Of a DNA stretch of 64,000 nucleotides, positions 17,750-25,827 are shown piece after piece. Made by a program: the position numbers and the translations under genes. The notes beneath the pieces were generated by a model. It was not told the origin of the DNA, made no database searches, and worked only from the letters and a program-made list of their open reading frames with translations. The DNA lies in NCBI GenBank assembly GCA_035318745.1, contig DATHEA010000005.1:165388-229387 (forward strand). The letters run 5' to 3'. Origin of the DNA: VRUE01 sp035318745 (GTDB lineage: Bacteria; Actinomycetota; Thermoleophilia; Solirubrobacterales; 70-9). How positions within the stretch are numbered: the first letter of the stretch is position 1; every line of letters begins with the position of its first letter.

Positions 17750-18865
17750 CTATTTGGACTCGGGGCGGCGGGCTCGGTAGAGCTTTACGCGGGAGTCGAA
17801 GCCCTTGAGGCGTTTCTCGCCGGCGTAGGAGTAGTCGAAGCCCTCCCCCGCCGCGGCCTTTGCCGCGGCGTCGAGCAGGACGCTGCCGGGTTTGGCGATT
17901 CCGGTCAGGCGGCTGGCCAGATTGACTGGGCGGCCGTAGTAGTCGCCGGCCTGGACGTGCACCGAGCCGTCGGCTATGCCGGCCCGCAGACGCGGGAACT
18001 CGTCGCCTTCTTCGTCCGCCGCCTCCACCATCCGCAGCGCCGCCTCGACCATTGCCGCCGCATCGGTGGAGACGAGCATCGCCGCGTCGCCGATCAGCTT
18101 CACCAGCCGCACCGGCGGCTCGGCGACGGAGGTCGCGAGCTCGTCGAGGCGACCGGCGATCAAGCCCAGCTCTTCGGTCTCGACCTGCTCGCCGAGCTTG
18201 GTGAAGCCGACCAGGTCGGCGAAGCAGACCGAGATGTCCGTTGCCGTTCCCGGCTGCCCCGAGGCGATGTCGCCGGCGCCGAGCACGTCGCGGCGGATCT
18301 GCTCGAGCATGTGGGCGCGGAAGGCGTAGGAGAGGGTCGGCTCGAACAGCGGCAGCATGTGCTCGGCCGCGGCGGCGAAGCGCAGAGCCAGATCCTGCTC
18401 GGTATCGCCTGGCTGCATCAGCGTGCGGATGACCAGGTCGCGGTTGGCCTCGGCGATCCGCGCCGTGGCCATGCCGACCGTACGGGCGACCTGCATCATC
18501 CCCTCCTCGGGCAGGCCAGCGTCGTAGAAGGCTTTGACTCTCTTCGCCGCTTCCAGATCCGCCTCGGTGACCGAGCGCTCATCGGGGTCGGGGTAGGGAA
18601 CGCCGAAGGCGAGGCTGGTGCGCTGCAGGATCTCGAGGTCGATGCCGACCTTGTCCGCCACCTCACGCGGCGTGTAGCGGGCGCCGGTGCCGGCCACTGC
18701 CCGCTCCACCGGCAGCAGGGCGAGGCGTCCGCCTTCGACCGCCTCGCGCAGCTCCTCCAGCGGCACGCCTTCGCCGGAGAGGCGTTCGAGCAGCTCACAG
18801 CGTGCCTGCCGTGCCTCGCCCTCGACGTCGTCGAGCAGGCCCTCCGCCTCGAAATCGATCTTCAT
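17750..18865 (-). CDS. class III adenylate/guanylate cyclase with regulatory domain
   Basis: 371 aa. The N-terminal ~190 residues are helical and resemble the regulatory (pH-sensing type) domain of mycobacterial Rv1264-like cyclases. The C-terminal CHD catalytic domain shows the first metal Asp in VCFADLVGFTKLGEQ, the second in KLIGDAAMLVS, and the transition-state Asn/Arg pair in VNLASRL. The usual GDG is GDA here, which may affect activity. Predicted cytoplasmic, with no membrane segments. Its ATG overlaps the stop of the gamma-glutamyltransferase gene by 4 bp, so the two are co-translated. Confidence 0.85.
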   Translation of the reverse strand: MKIDFEAEGLLDDVEGEARQARCELLERLSGEGVPLEELREAVEGGRLALLPVERAVAGTGARYTPREVADKVGIDLEILQRTSLAFGVPYPDPDERSVTEADLEAAKRVKAFYDAGLPEEGMMQVARTVGMATARIAEANRDLVIRTLMQPGDTEQDLALRFAAAAEHMLPLFEPTLSYAFRAHMLEQIRRDVLGAGDIASGQPGTATDISVCFADLVGFTKLGEQVETEELGLIAGRLDELATSVAEPPVRLVKLIGDAAMLVSTDAAAMVEAALRMVEAADEEGDEFPRLRAGIADGSVHVQAGDYYGRPVNLASRLTGIAKPGSVLLDAAAKAAAGEGFDYSYAGEKRLKGFDSRVKLYRARRPESK

Positions 18866-20367
18866 ACGACCGCCACGCTACCGCCGCGGCGTGGGTCGCC
18901 GCCACCGCTCAGGGCCCCCGTCGTCCGATCGCGGGCAACCGCCTGCACGCCACCGAAGAAGAGGTTGATCCGCGGCCGCCTCAGAACTGGGATGCCACGC
19001 GCCTCGATCCGCGCCAGCGCCCCCTCGTCGATCCCAGGCTCGGCCTGGACGACTCCCTGCTCGAAGTGCAGGCGAGGGGCGCGCACGGCATCGCCGGCGC
19101 CCATCCCCTGCTCGACCGCACGCACCACCGTCTGCAGGATCGCCGAGCGGATCCGGTTGGAGCCGGCGCTCCCCAGGCCGAGCTCGATCTCGCCGTCGCG
19201 GCGCACCACCGTCGGCGCCATCATCGACGGCACGCGGCGTCCCGGCGCGATTGCGTGGAAGCCGAGCGGGTTGAGGTCCTCCTCGCCGAGCATGTTGTTG
19301 AGGATCACCCCGGTGCCGGGGACGAGGACGCCGGAGCCCGATCCGTTGGAGCAGGTGACGCTGGCACATGCTCCCTCGCCGTCGAGCACCGCGATGTGGG
19401 TGGTCGATCCGAGCAGATCGCCTGCCTTCAGGTCGAGGCGGGCAGGATCGAGCAGGGCATCCTCCAGGCCCGCGCCGTACAGGCCTTCGGCGAACTCCTC
19501 GCCGCGGGCGCTGTTGGCGGCGTCCATGGCGGCGACCAACTGCTCGGGGCCGCTCGTCTCCCCCAGCCGCTCGAGCAGGCCGAGCGAGTATGCGATCAGG
19601 ATTCCACCCGAGGAGGGTGGCGGGTTGGTCAGGACTTCGGCACCGCGGAACGGGGCGTGGATCGGCTGACGCTCGATCGCCTCGTACTCCCCAAGGTCGG
19701 TGGCGCCCAGAGTGCCGCCGTGCGCGGAGACGTAGCTGCTCAGCGCGGTGGCGACCTCACCGCGGTAAAAGGGCTCGGCGCCCTCGGCACCGAAGCGTTC
19801 CAGCGCCTCGGCCAGCTCCGTGAAGCGGAAGACGTCCCCTTCGCCCAGTGGCCGCCCCTCGGGCGCGTAGAGCTGTCGGGTCTCGGCCAGCCGCCGATGG
19901 ATCGGCCAGAGGATCTCGAGGATGTAGGCCTGCTCGGCGTTGACCGGTGCGCCCTCGCGGGCGAGCTTCACGCCGGCCCGCGTCAGCTCGGCAAGTGGCG
20001 CCGTGCCGAAACGCTGCAGCGCCAACTCCAGGCCGGCAGCGGTTCCCGGCACGCCGCAGGACGCCGGTCCGACATAGAACGTCTGCACGGTCTCCTCGTC
20101 GAAGTGGACCGGAACGGCGGCAAGCTCCACCCCGCGCGCGGTCCCGTCCTTGCCGGGCGCAGCGACGAAGAAGTCGAACAGGACCATCTCCTCGCCGCGG
20201 CTGACCATCATGAAGCCGCCGGCGCCGAAGCCGGTCAGGGGGCTCTCTACGGCGAAGGAGGCGAGGACTGCTGCGACTGCTGCGTCGACCGCGTTGCCGC
20301 CGGCGCGCAGGACATCGGCCCCCGCCTCGGCGGTAAGGGGGTGCCCCGCCGCGACGACGCCGGTCAT
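18862..20367 (-). CDS. gamma-glutamyltransferase family protein
   Basis: N-terminal nucleophile hydrolase of 501 aa that transfers or hydrolyses gamma-glutamyl groups (glutathione-type substrates). The autoprocessing site is STTHIAVLD, where Thr322 would become the nucleophile of the small subunit. Large-subunit elements (GHPLTAEAGADVLRAGGNAVDAA, and NPPPSSGG) and the small-subunit SGSGVLVPGTGVILNNML are canonical. There is no signal peptide, so it is predicted cytoplasmic, unlike secreted GGTs. The stop overlaps the cyclase ATG by 4 bp. The ftsZ gene lies 10 bp upstream in the transcription direction. Confidence 0.88.
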   Translation of the reverse strand: MTGVVAAGHPLTAEAGADVLRAGGNAVDAAVAAVLASFAVESPLTGFGAGGFMMVSRGEEMVLFDFFVAAPGKDGTARGVELAAVPVHFDEETVQTFYVGPASCGVPGTAAGLELALQRFGTAPLAELTRAGVKLAREGAPVNAEQAYILEILWPIHRRLAETRQLYAPEGRPLGEGDVFRFTELAEALERFGAEGAEPFYRGEVATALSSYVSAHGGTLGATDLGEYEAIERQPIHAPFRGAEVLTNPPPSSGGILIAYSLGLLERLGETSGPEQLVAAMDAANSARGEEFAEGLYGAGLEDALLDPARLDLKAGDLLGSTTHIAVLDGEGACASVTCSNGSGSGVLVPGTGVILNNMLGEEDLNPLGFHAIAPGRRVPSMMAPTVVRRDGEIELGLGSAGSNRIRSAILQTVVRAVEQGMGAGDAVRAPRLHFEQGVVQAEPGIDEGALARIEARGIPVLRRPRINLFFGGVQAVARDRTTGALSGGGDPRRGGSVAVV

Positions 20368-20377
20368 GGCGTATGGA

Positions 20378-21775
20378 CTAGCCGGGGAGGAACTCGGGGA
20401 CGTCGAGGCTGCTCAGCTCGCCGGCCTTCTCGTTGCGCGGCGAGCGGCCACGGCCGGCGTCTTTGGTGCGACGGATCGTCGGCTCGGCGGCGCGGCGCGG
20501 CGCAGTCTGTCCGTCGAAGCGGGTGGCGACGACGGTGACCCAGATCTGGTCGCCCAGCTCCTCGTCGATGTTGGCGCCGAAGATGATGTTGGCGTCGGGA
20601 TGGGCGGCCTCGCCGACCAGCTTCGCCGCCTCGCTGACTTCGACCAGCGAGAGGTCGGGGCCGCCGGTGATCGAGAGCAAGATCGCCCGCGCACCCTCCA
20701 TCGAGGTCTCGAGCAAAGGCGAAGAGATCGCTTTCTCGGCGGCGAGCAGGCCGCGGCCCTCGCCGCTGCCCATGCCGATCCCGAGCAGCGCCCGGCCAGC
20801 GTCGGACATGATCGTCCGCACGTCGGCGAAGTCGAGGTTGATCAGCGCCGGCAGGGTGACCAGGTCGGAGATTCCCTGCACTCCCTGGCGCAGCACGTCG
20901 TCGGCGACCTGGAAGGCCTCGACCATCGAGGTGTGCTGGTCGAGCACCTCGAGCAGGCGGTCGTTGGGGACGACGATCAGGGTGTCGACCTCTGCCGCCA
21001 GCTCCTCGATCCCCTTGCCGGCCTGGTCGCCGCGCCGCGAGCCCTCGAAGCTGAACGGCTTGGTGACGATGCCGACGGTCAGCGCGCCGACCTCACGGGC
21101 GAGGCGGGCGATGACCGGAGCGGCGCCGCTGCCGGTGCCGCCGCCGGCGCCGGCGGCGACGAAGACCATGTCGGATCCCTTGAGCAGGCGCTTGATCTTG
21201 TCCTGCTCCTCGAAGGCTGAACGGTGGCCGACCTGCGGGTCGGCGCCGGCGCCAAGGCCGCGCGTCTGCTCATCGCCGATGTGAACGGTGACGTCGGCGA
21301 CGCAGAGCTGCAGCGACTGAAGATCGGTGTTGACGGCCATGAACTCGACTCCGGGCACGTTGGCGTCGACCATCCGGTTGACCGCGTTCACGCCGGCGCC
21401 CCCAACACCCACGACCCGGATCACAGGCTGATGCGGCTCCCCCGAGCCAGGCGGCTCGTACTCAGGTTCCTCGCGGCCGTAGCGAGGGGTTTCAGAAGCT
21501 TTTTCAACTCGCGGAGCCGGTTCCTCGGAAAAGACCCGCTTCAGTCTTTCGGGCGGCGTTTCAGATGATCCAGCTTCCTTCGAAGAGGCTCCTCCCGTGG
21601 GTGGCGTGGAGGGTTGTCCCTCCGCCGGGTGAGGCGGAGGGCTGCCCTCCGCGACAGGACCCGCGGCTGAAGGCTCTGAGCCCTTGGCCGAATCGGCCGA
21701 GGCATCGTCAGACGTAGAGCGAAAGAGGTCGGCGAGGGGACCCTCGCGCATACTCGCCCGCTTACGCCGACTCAT
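20378..21775 (-). CDS. ftsZ: cell-division protein FtsZ with long N-terminal extension
   Basis: Tubulin-like GTPase that forms the Z ring. With ATG 21775 the protein is 465 aa. The GTPase core starts near residue 118 (VIRVVGVGGAGVNAVNRM). The tubulin signature GGGTGSG is at 211-217 and the T7 loop NLDFAD is at 313-318. The C-terminal tail ends SLDVPEFLPG, the conserved peptide that binds membrane anchors, so this looks like a true FtsZ. The first ~117 residues are Pro/Ser/Glu-rich and unusual; most FtsZ proteins have a short N-tail. Part of it is encoded by a palindromic repeat shared with the next gene. The start overlaps the parA-like gene by 14 bp. ATG 21751 is an alternative. Confidence 0.9.
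   Translation of the reverse strand: MSRRKRASMREGPLADLFRSTSDDASADSAKGSEPSAAGPVAEGSPPPHPAEGQPSTPPTGGASSKEAGSSETPPERLKRVFSEEPAPRVEKASETPRYGREEPEYEPPGSGEPHQPVIRVVGVGGAGVNAVNRMVDANVPGVEFMAVNTDLQSLQLCVADVTVHIGDEQTRGLGAGADPQVGHRSAFEEQDKIKRLLKGSDMVFVAAGAGGGTGSGAAPVIARLAREVGALTVGIVTKPFSFEGSRRGDQAGKGIEELAAEVDTLIVVPNDRLLEVLDQHTSMVEAFQVADDVLRQGVQGISDLVTLPALINLDFADVRTIMSDAGRALLGIGMGSGEGRGLLAAEKAISSPLLETSMEGARAILLSITGGPDLSLVEVSEAAKLVGEAAHPDANIIFGANIDEELGDQIWVTVVATRFDGQTAPRRAAEPTIRRTKDAGRGRSPRNEKAGELSSLDVPEFLPG
21590..21673. repeat. in-frame palindromic element, ftsZ copy
   Basis: An 84-bp segment of ftsZ that aligns without gaps to 22680-22763 in the parA-like gene (about three quarters of bases identical, including a 21-bp perfect block at 21650-21670). 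It contains a 9-bp perfect stem with loop GGGTGA (21618-21641). It encodes 28 Pro/Gly/Ala-rich codons, residues ~35-62 of FtsZ. Confidence 0.7.
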
Positions 21776-22892
21776 GTGCCAAAACCTCCTCAGCCAAGTC
21801 TCGATAGTAACCCGCGGCGTTGCTCTGCGGATCGTACTTGAGCACGCTGGCACCTTTGACCGGGGCCTCGGCGAATTTGATCGCCTTTTTGATACGTGAG
21901 CGGAAGACGAGGTCGCCGAAGTTCTCTTCGAGGATCTCCACCGCCTCCTTGGCGTGAACGGTGCGCGAGTCGAGCATCGTCGGCAGGATGCCCTCGATCC
22001 GCACCTCGGGGTTGAGGTTCTCCTGGATCATCGTCAGCGTGTTCTGGAGCTGGACCAGTCCGCGCATCGACAAATACTCGCACTGAACGGGGACGATCAC
22101 CTTGTTGGCCGCGGTCAGCGCGTTGATCGTCAGCAGCCCGAGGCTGGGCGGCGTATCGATACAGACGAAGTCGTAGTCGCCGATGACCTCTTTCAGCGCC
22201 TTCTCCAGAGAGCGCTCGCGGCCGATCTTGGTGCTCATCGCGATCTCCGCACCGGCCAGGTCGATCGAGGCGACGGCGATGTCGATCTCGCGGTGCTGGA
22301 TGATCTCGCTGATCGGCATGTCGTTGACGAGCACGTCGTAGAGGCTCTTCTCGACCTTGTCCGGATCGATTCCCTGGCTCATCGTCAGGTTCCCCTGCGG
22401 GTCGAGGTCGATGCAGAGCACCCGGTGCCCCGACTCGGCAAAGGCAACGGCGAGATTCAAAGTGGTGGTCGTCTTGGCGACCCCGCCCTTCTGGTTGGCG
22501 AAGGCGATCACGTCGGCGTGCTTGGTGGGAACCTCGGCGACGGGCTCCTCCACGACAGCTTCATGACGACTGGGAGCGATCAGATCTCTCGGCATGAAGC
22601 GCTCGGGCTCAGAATCAGTCGGCGCCTCTTCCCGCTCCTCGGTTTTCACGGCGACGGCCGAAGACACACTCTCAGGCACCCCACCCCTGGGTGGGGTGGG
22701 GTCTGGGGTCTCCGGCGGGTGAGCCGGGGACCCCTGCCCCGCGACAGGACCCGCGGCTGAGGGATCGGGTCCCTCGTCGTCCCGAGTACGCTCGGGCACC
22801 GCCTCCTCCATCCTCTGCAACTCCTCCATGATCGGATGAGGATCTTCGGTCGACACGGGCGTGGACTTGTTCTTGCGGCTAAGGAATCCCAT
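21762..22892 (-). CDS. ParA/Soj-family ATPase with N-terminal extension
   Basis: Deviant-Walker P-loop ATPase for chromosome or cargo positioning. With ATG 22892 (MGFLSRKNKS) it is 376 aa. The first ~125 residues are a disordered-looking acidic, Pro-rich extension. The core then has FANQKGGVAKTTTTLNLA (deviant Walker A at 135-143), IDLDPQGNLT and CIDTPPSLGLLTINAL. The DNA/dimer residues typical of Soj follow. No ParB or parS-like partner is visible nearby, so it may instead position the division machinery with the overlapping ftsZ. An in-frame TTG or ATG upstream could add 13 residues. Confidence 0.88.
   Translation of the reverse strand: MGFLSRKNKSTPVSTEDPHPIMEELQRMEEAVPERTRDDEGPDPSAAGPVAGQGSPAHPPETPDPTPPRGGVPESVSSAVAVKTEEREEAPTDSEPERFMPRDLIAPSRHEAVVEEPVAEVPTKHADVIAFANQKGGVAKTTTTLNLAVAFAESGHRVLCIDLDPQGNLTMSQGIDPDKVEKSLYDVLVNDMPISEIIQHREIDIAVASIDLAGAEIAMSTKIGRERSLEKALKEVIGDYDFVCIDTPPSLGLLTINALTAANKVIVPVQCEYLSMRGLVQLQNTLTMIQENLNPEVRIEGILPTMLDSRTVHAKEAVEILEENFGDLVFRSRIKKAIKFAEAPVKGASVLKYDPQSNAAGYYRDLAEEVLAHESA
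22680..22763. repeat. in-frame palindromic element, parA copy
   Basis: Second copy of the 84-bp element. It has the same GGGTGA loop but a different stem, 12 bp with one T:G position (22705-22734), so base pairing is kept while sequence changes. An additional perfect 10-bp inverted repeat lies at 22677-22698, and the 21-bp shared block is at 22740-22760. It encodes residues ~44-71 of the ParA-like protein in the same reading frame as in ftsZ. Confidence 0.7.
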
Positions 22893-22940
22893 TGCGCGGG
22901 TATTCGCACGACTGCTGGTTTTTCCTGCCACCCCTCGAAA

Positions 22941-23879
22941 TTGCTAGGAATCACCCCAATCCCCGAATTACTCGACAAGCGACTGGTCTTCGTGACCGGC
23001 AAGGGAGGAGTCGGCAAGACCACCGTCGCGGTCGCGCTGGGACTCCGTGCCGCCGAAGCCGGCAAGCGCACGATCGTCTGCGAGGTCTCCTCGCAGGAGA
23101 ACGCCTCGCGGATCTTCGATCACACCGAGGTCGGCTTCCACGAGGTCGAGATGGCGGAGAACCTCTGGTCGATCTCGATCGACCCCGACGAGTCGATGCG
23201 CGAGTACGTCCTGCTCCAGCTCAAGGTCCGGGCGATGCGCGACCTGCTCTTCCGCAGTCGCATCTTCTCCTACCTCGCCGCCGCCACTCCCGGCCTCAAG
23301 GAGCTGGTCACGATCGGCAAGATCTGGGAGCTGGCTCAGCTCGACCGCAAGGTCAAGAGCGGGCGCAAGTACGATCTGGTGATCGTCGACGCCCCCGCCA
23401 CCGGCCACGGGATCGGCTTTCTGCAGACGCCGCGCACCTTCGCCGCGATTGCCCGCGTCGGCCCGATCCACTCCCAGGCGCAGCAGCTCGACCGCCTGAT
23501 CACCGACCAGGAGCACACCGGGACGGCGATCGTCGCCCTGCCGGAGGAGATGCCGGTCAACGAGACCGCTGCCCTGGAGAGCGAGCTGCGCGCCGAGGTC
23601 GGTGTCGCCGTCGATCGCATCTACCTCAACGGGCTCTACCCGGAGCGCTTCTCCAGGCAGGAGGCCGAGCAGCTGACCGAACTGGCCGATGGCGAGGACG
23701 GGAGCGTACGCGCCGCCGCCCGCGCCGCCGCCTCTGAGCACGGTCGCGCCCGTTCTCAGCGCGCCCAGCTGGCCCGCCTGCGGCGCCGGGCCGAGGCGCC
23801 CGTGAAGACCCTTCCCTTTCTCTTCGAGCCCGAGCTGGGCGTCGAGGCGGCGCACACGCTCGCAAAGAAACTGGGCTGA
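22941..23879 (+). CDS. ArsA/Get3-family ATPase, first of pair
   Basis: SIMIBI P-loop ATPase of about 312 aa. Deviant Walker A is FVTGKGGVGKTTVAVALG, then VIVDAPATGHGIGFLQTP (Walker B region) and LPEEMPVNETAALE. Actinobacteria often carry two such genes in tandem; the role is unknown and arsenite export is unlikely without an ArsB-type pump. TTG 22941 is taken as the start since it leaves a 48-bp gap to the divergent parA-like gene. The next gene follows with a 1-bp TGATG overlap. Confidence 0.85.
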   Translation: MLGITPIPELLDKRLVFVTGKGGVGKTTVAVALGLRAAEAGKRTIVCEVSSQENASRIFDHTEVGFHEVEMAENLWSISIDPDESMREYVLLQLKVRAMRDLLFRSRIFSYLAAATPGLKELVTIGKIWELAQLDRKVKSGRKYDLVIVDAPATGHGIGFLQTPRTFAAIARVGPIHSQAQQLDRLITDQEHTGTAIVALPEEMPVNETAALESELRAEVGVAVDRIYLNGLYPERFSRQEAEQLTELADGEDGSVRAAARAAASEHGRARSQRAQLARLRRRAEAPVKTLPFLFEPELGVEAAHTLAKKLG

Positions 23880-25030
23880 TGCCGCCCGTCGACGAGATCC
23901 TCGAAGGCAAGGACATCTGCATCTGCGCCGGCTCCGGCGGGGTCGGCAAGACGACGACCTCGGCGGCGATCGCCACCGGCATGGCGGCGCGCGGGCTGCG
24001 GGTCTGCGTGCTGACGATCGACCCGGCGAAGCGGCTCGCCGACTCGCTCGGCCTGCGCGAGCTGGGCAACGAGGCGAGCCGCGTCGACCCGGAGCTGTTC
24101 GAGCAGCACGGGATCGAGATGAAGGGCGAGCTGTGGGCGATGATGCTCGACGCCAAGGCGACCTTCGACGAGCTGGTCGCCCGCCAGGCCCCCGACGAGG
24201 AGTCGCGCGACCGCGTCCTCGACAACCGCATCTATCAGCAGATCTCCAACGCACTTGCCGGCTCGCAGGAGTACATGGCGATGGAGAAGCTGTTCGAGCT
24301 GCACACCGAAGGACGCTTCGATCTGCTCGTCCTCGACACGCCGCCGACCCGTAACGCGCTCGACTTCCTCGATGCGCCGCGACGCCTCACCCAGTTCATC
24401 GAAGGCCGCTCGCTGCGCGTCTTCATGAAGCCGACCGGGCTGGCGGCGCGCGTGGCCGGGCGTGGGGCTTCGGTGGCCCTCTCGGTCTTCAAGCGGATCG
24501 TCGGCTTCGACCTGCTCGCCGACCTGGCTGAGTTCTTCAACGCCTTCAGCGGCATGGTCGACGGCTTCCAGGCCCGTGCCAAGCGGGTCAACAGCCTCCT
24601 CGCCGACCCCCACACCTGCTTCCTCGTCGTCTGCGGGCCGCAGGGCGAGCCGATCGACGAGGCCGTCTACTTCCACCGCAAGCTGGTCGAGGCGAAACTG
24701 CCTTTCGGCGGAGTCATCGTCAACAAGGTCCACTACCCGGCTGAGCGCCTGCGTGGCGACGGGGCCGACCTCGAGGGGGCCCTCAGCGAGAAGCTGAGCG
24801 ATGTGGACCTGGCCCGGCGCGTAGCTGAGAACTTCGCCGACTACCAGGCCCTGGCCGAGCGCGACGCCGGCAACATCGAGCACCTGGCCAAGGAGCTGCG
24901 TGCCAAGGGCGTGATTCGCGTCCCTTATCTAGACGAGGACGTCCACGACCTCGGCGGCCTCGCCGAGATCAACCGCTACCTCTTCGCCAGCAGCGAGGAG
25001 CGAATAGAGATAGCCGCCGGGCGGGCTTAG
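23879..25030 (+). CDS. ArsA/Get3-family ATPase, second of pair
   Basis: 383-aa partner of the preceding ATPase. Walker A variant GSGGVGKTTTSAAIA, then LTIDPAKRLADSLGL (switch I Asp) and LLVLDTPPTRNALDFLDAP. A longer helical insert (about 190-260) precedes the C-terminal FGGVIVNKVHYP strand. The two proteins probably form a heterodimer, as Get3/ArsA halves do. It starts at the overlapping TGATG junction, so translation is coupled. Cys/metal-binding residues of arsenite pumps are not evident. The two ATPases are transcribed away from parA and ftsZ. Confidence 0.86.
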   Translation: MPPVDEILEGKDICICAGSGGVGKTTTSAAIATGMAARGLRVCVLTIDPAKRLADSLGLRELGNEASRVDPELFEQHGIEMKGELWAMMLDAKATFDELVARQAPDEESRDRVLDNRIYQQISNALAGSQEYMAMEKLFELHTEGRFDLLVLDTPPTRNALDFLDAPRRLTQFIEGRSLRVFMKPTGLAARVAGRGASVALSVFKRIVGFDLLADLAEFFNAFSGMVDGFQARAKRVNSLLADPHTCFLVVCGPQGEPIDEAVYFHRKLVEAKLPFGGVIVNKVHYPAERLRGDGADLEGALSEKLSDVDLARRVAENFADYQALAERDAGNIEHLAKELRAKGVIRVPYLDEDVHDLGGLAEINRYLFASSEERIEIAAGRA

Positions 25031-25117
25031 GCCTCCGTCCTGCATAACTCAAAAATTCTTGATCAACTGTTCGAGACCGGCCGCTCGCCCAGAGCGGCCC
25101 CGAACAAGGAGCAAGAC

Positions 25118-25759
25118 ATGATTCGAAATCTGAAAGCCCTCGGGCTCGCGTTACTCGCGATCTTCGCGACGAGCGCAGTGGCCGCGTCGGCCGCGTCGGC
25201 TAACCCACAATTCTTCTCTGAAATGGAAGATACGACCCTGACAGGGTCACAGGGGCTGGCCATGGCCAACATCCTAACGACGGACCTGGGCGAATTGAAA
25301 TGCAATGTCGCGCGATTCGACGGAACAATGGAACCGGCAGAAACGACCACACTGACACTCAAACCGACATATGAAGAATGTAAACAAGCCGGTGAAAACG
25401 CGGTTGTGACACTCCACGGCTGTAGCTATCTATTTCACCTTGGGGAAAACACAGAAACGTTCGAGGCTAAAATGGATATCGAGTGCCCCGATGGCGAAAA
25501 AATCGTAATCGACACTCCGGAATGCGCCACCACAATTCCCCCCCAGGCCGGCCTCGGCGAAGTTAAATTCACAAACGAGGGGGCAGCAGCCACACGCGCC
25601 ATCGTCGCCGACCTGAAAATTGGCGGAATCGACTATGTGGAACATGGCGCAGGATGCCCCAACGAAACAGTCACAACAAATAACGGCACCTATACCGGCC
25701 TAATCACAGTCAAAGGCGAGAATGCGGCAGAAGAACACGTAGGTATCTGGGTCGAATAG
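25118..25759 (+). CDS. secreted protein of the MIRNLK family (diverged member)
   Basis: 213-aa exported protein with a signal peptide MIRNLKALGLALLAIFATSA, cleaved probably after ASAASA. The mature part is beta-rich, with several Cys pairs (KCNVAR, EECKQA, HGCSYL, IECPDG, GCPNET). The signal peptide and general plan match the proteins at 54.9, 62.7 and 63.7 kb, but the mature sequence is highly diverged. AAGGAG precedes the ATG. An 8-bp perfect hairpin (25079-25099) sits in the leader just before it. Base composition is lower in GC than the neighbours. Function unknown; it is likely extracellular or envelope associated. Confidence 0.8.
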   Translation: MIRNLKALGLALLAIFATSAVAASAASANPQFFSEMEDTTLTGSQGLAMANILTTDLGELKCNVARFDGTMEPAETTTLTLKPTYEECKQAGENAVVTLHGCSYLFHLGENTETFEAKMDIECPDGEKIVIDTPECATTIPPQAGLGEVKFTNEGAAATRAIVADLKIGGIDYVEHGAGCPNETVTTNNGTYTGLITVKGENAAEEHVGIWVE

Positions 25760-25775
25760 CACGTGCATGACCAGG

Positions 25776-25802
25776 AGGGGCCGGGCCCAACCCCTGGCCC
25801 CT
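25776..25802. terminator. bidirectional intrinsic-type hairpin
   Basis: Inverted repeat AGGGGCC...GGCCCCT (25776-25782 / 25796-25802), extendable inside by GGG/CCC with one bulge. It lies between the convergent secreted-protein gene and the 525-aa gene and is followed by TTCCTTA on the plus strand. Confidence 0.55.
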
Positions 25803-25827
25803 TCCTTATCGGTCCTGGGGACTGCGG

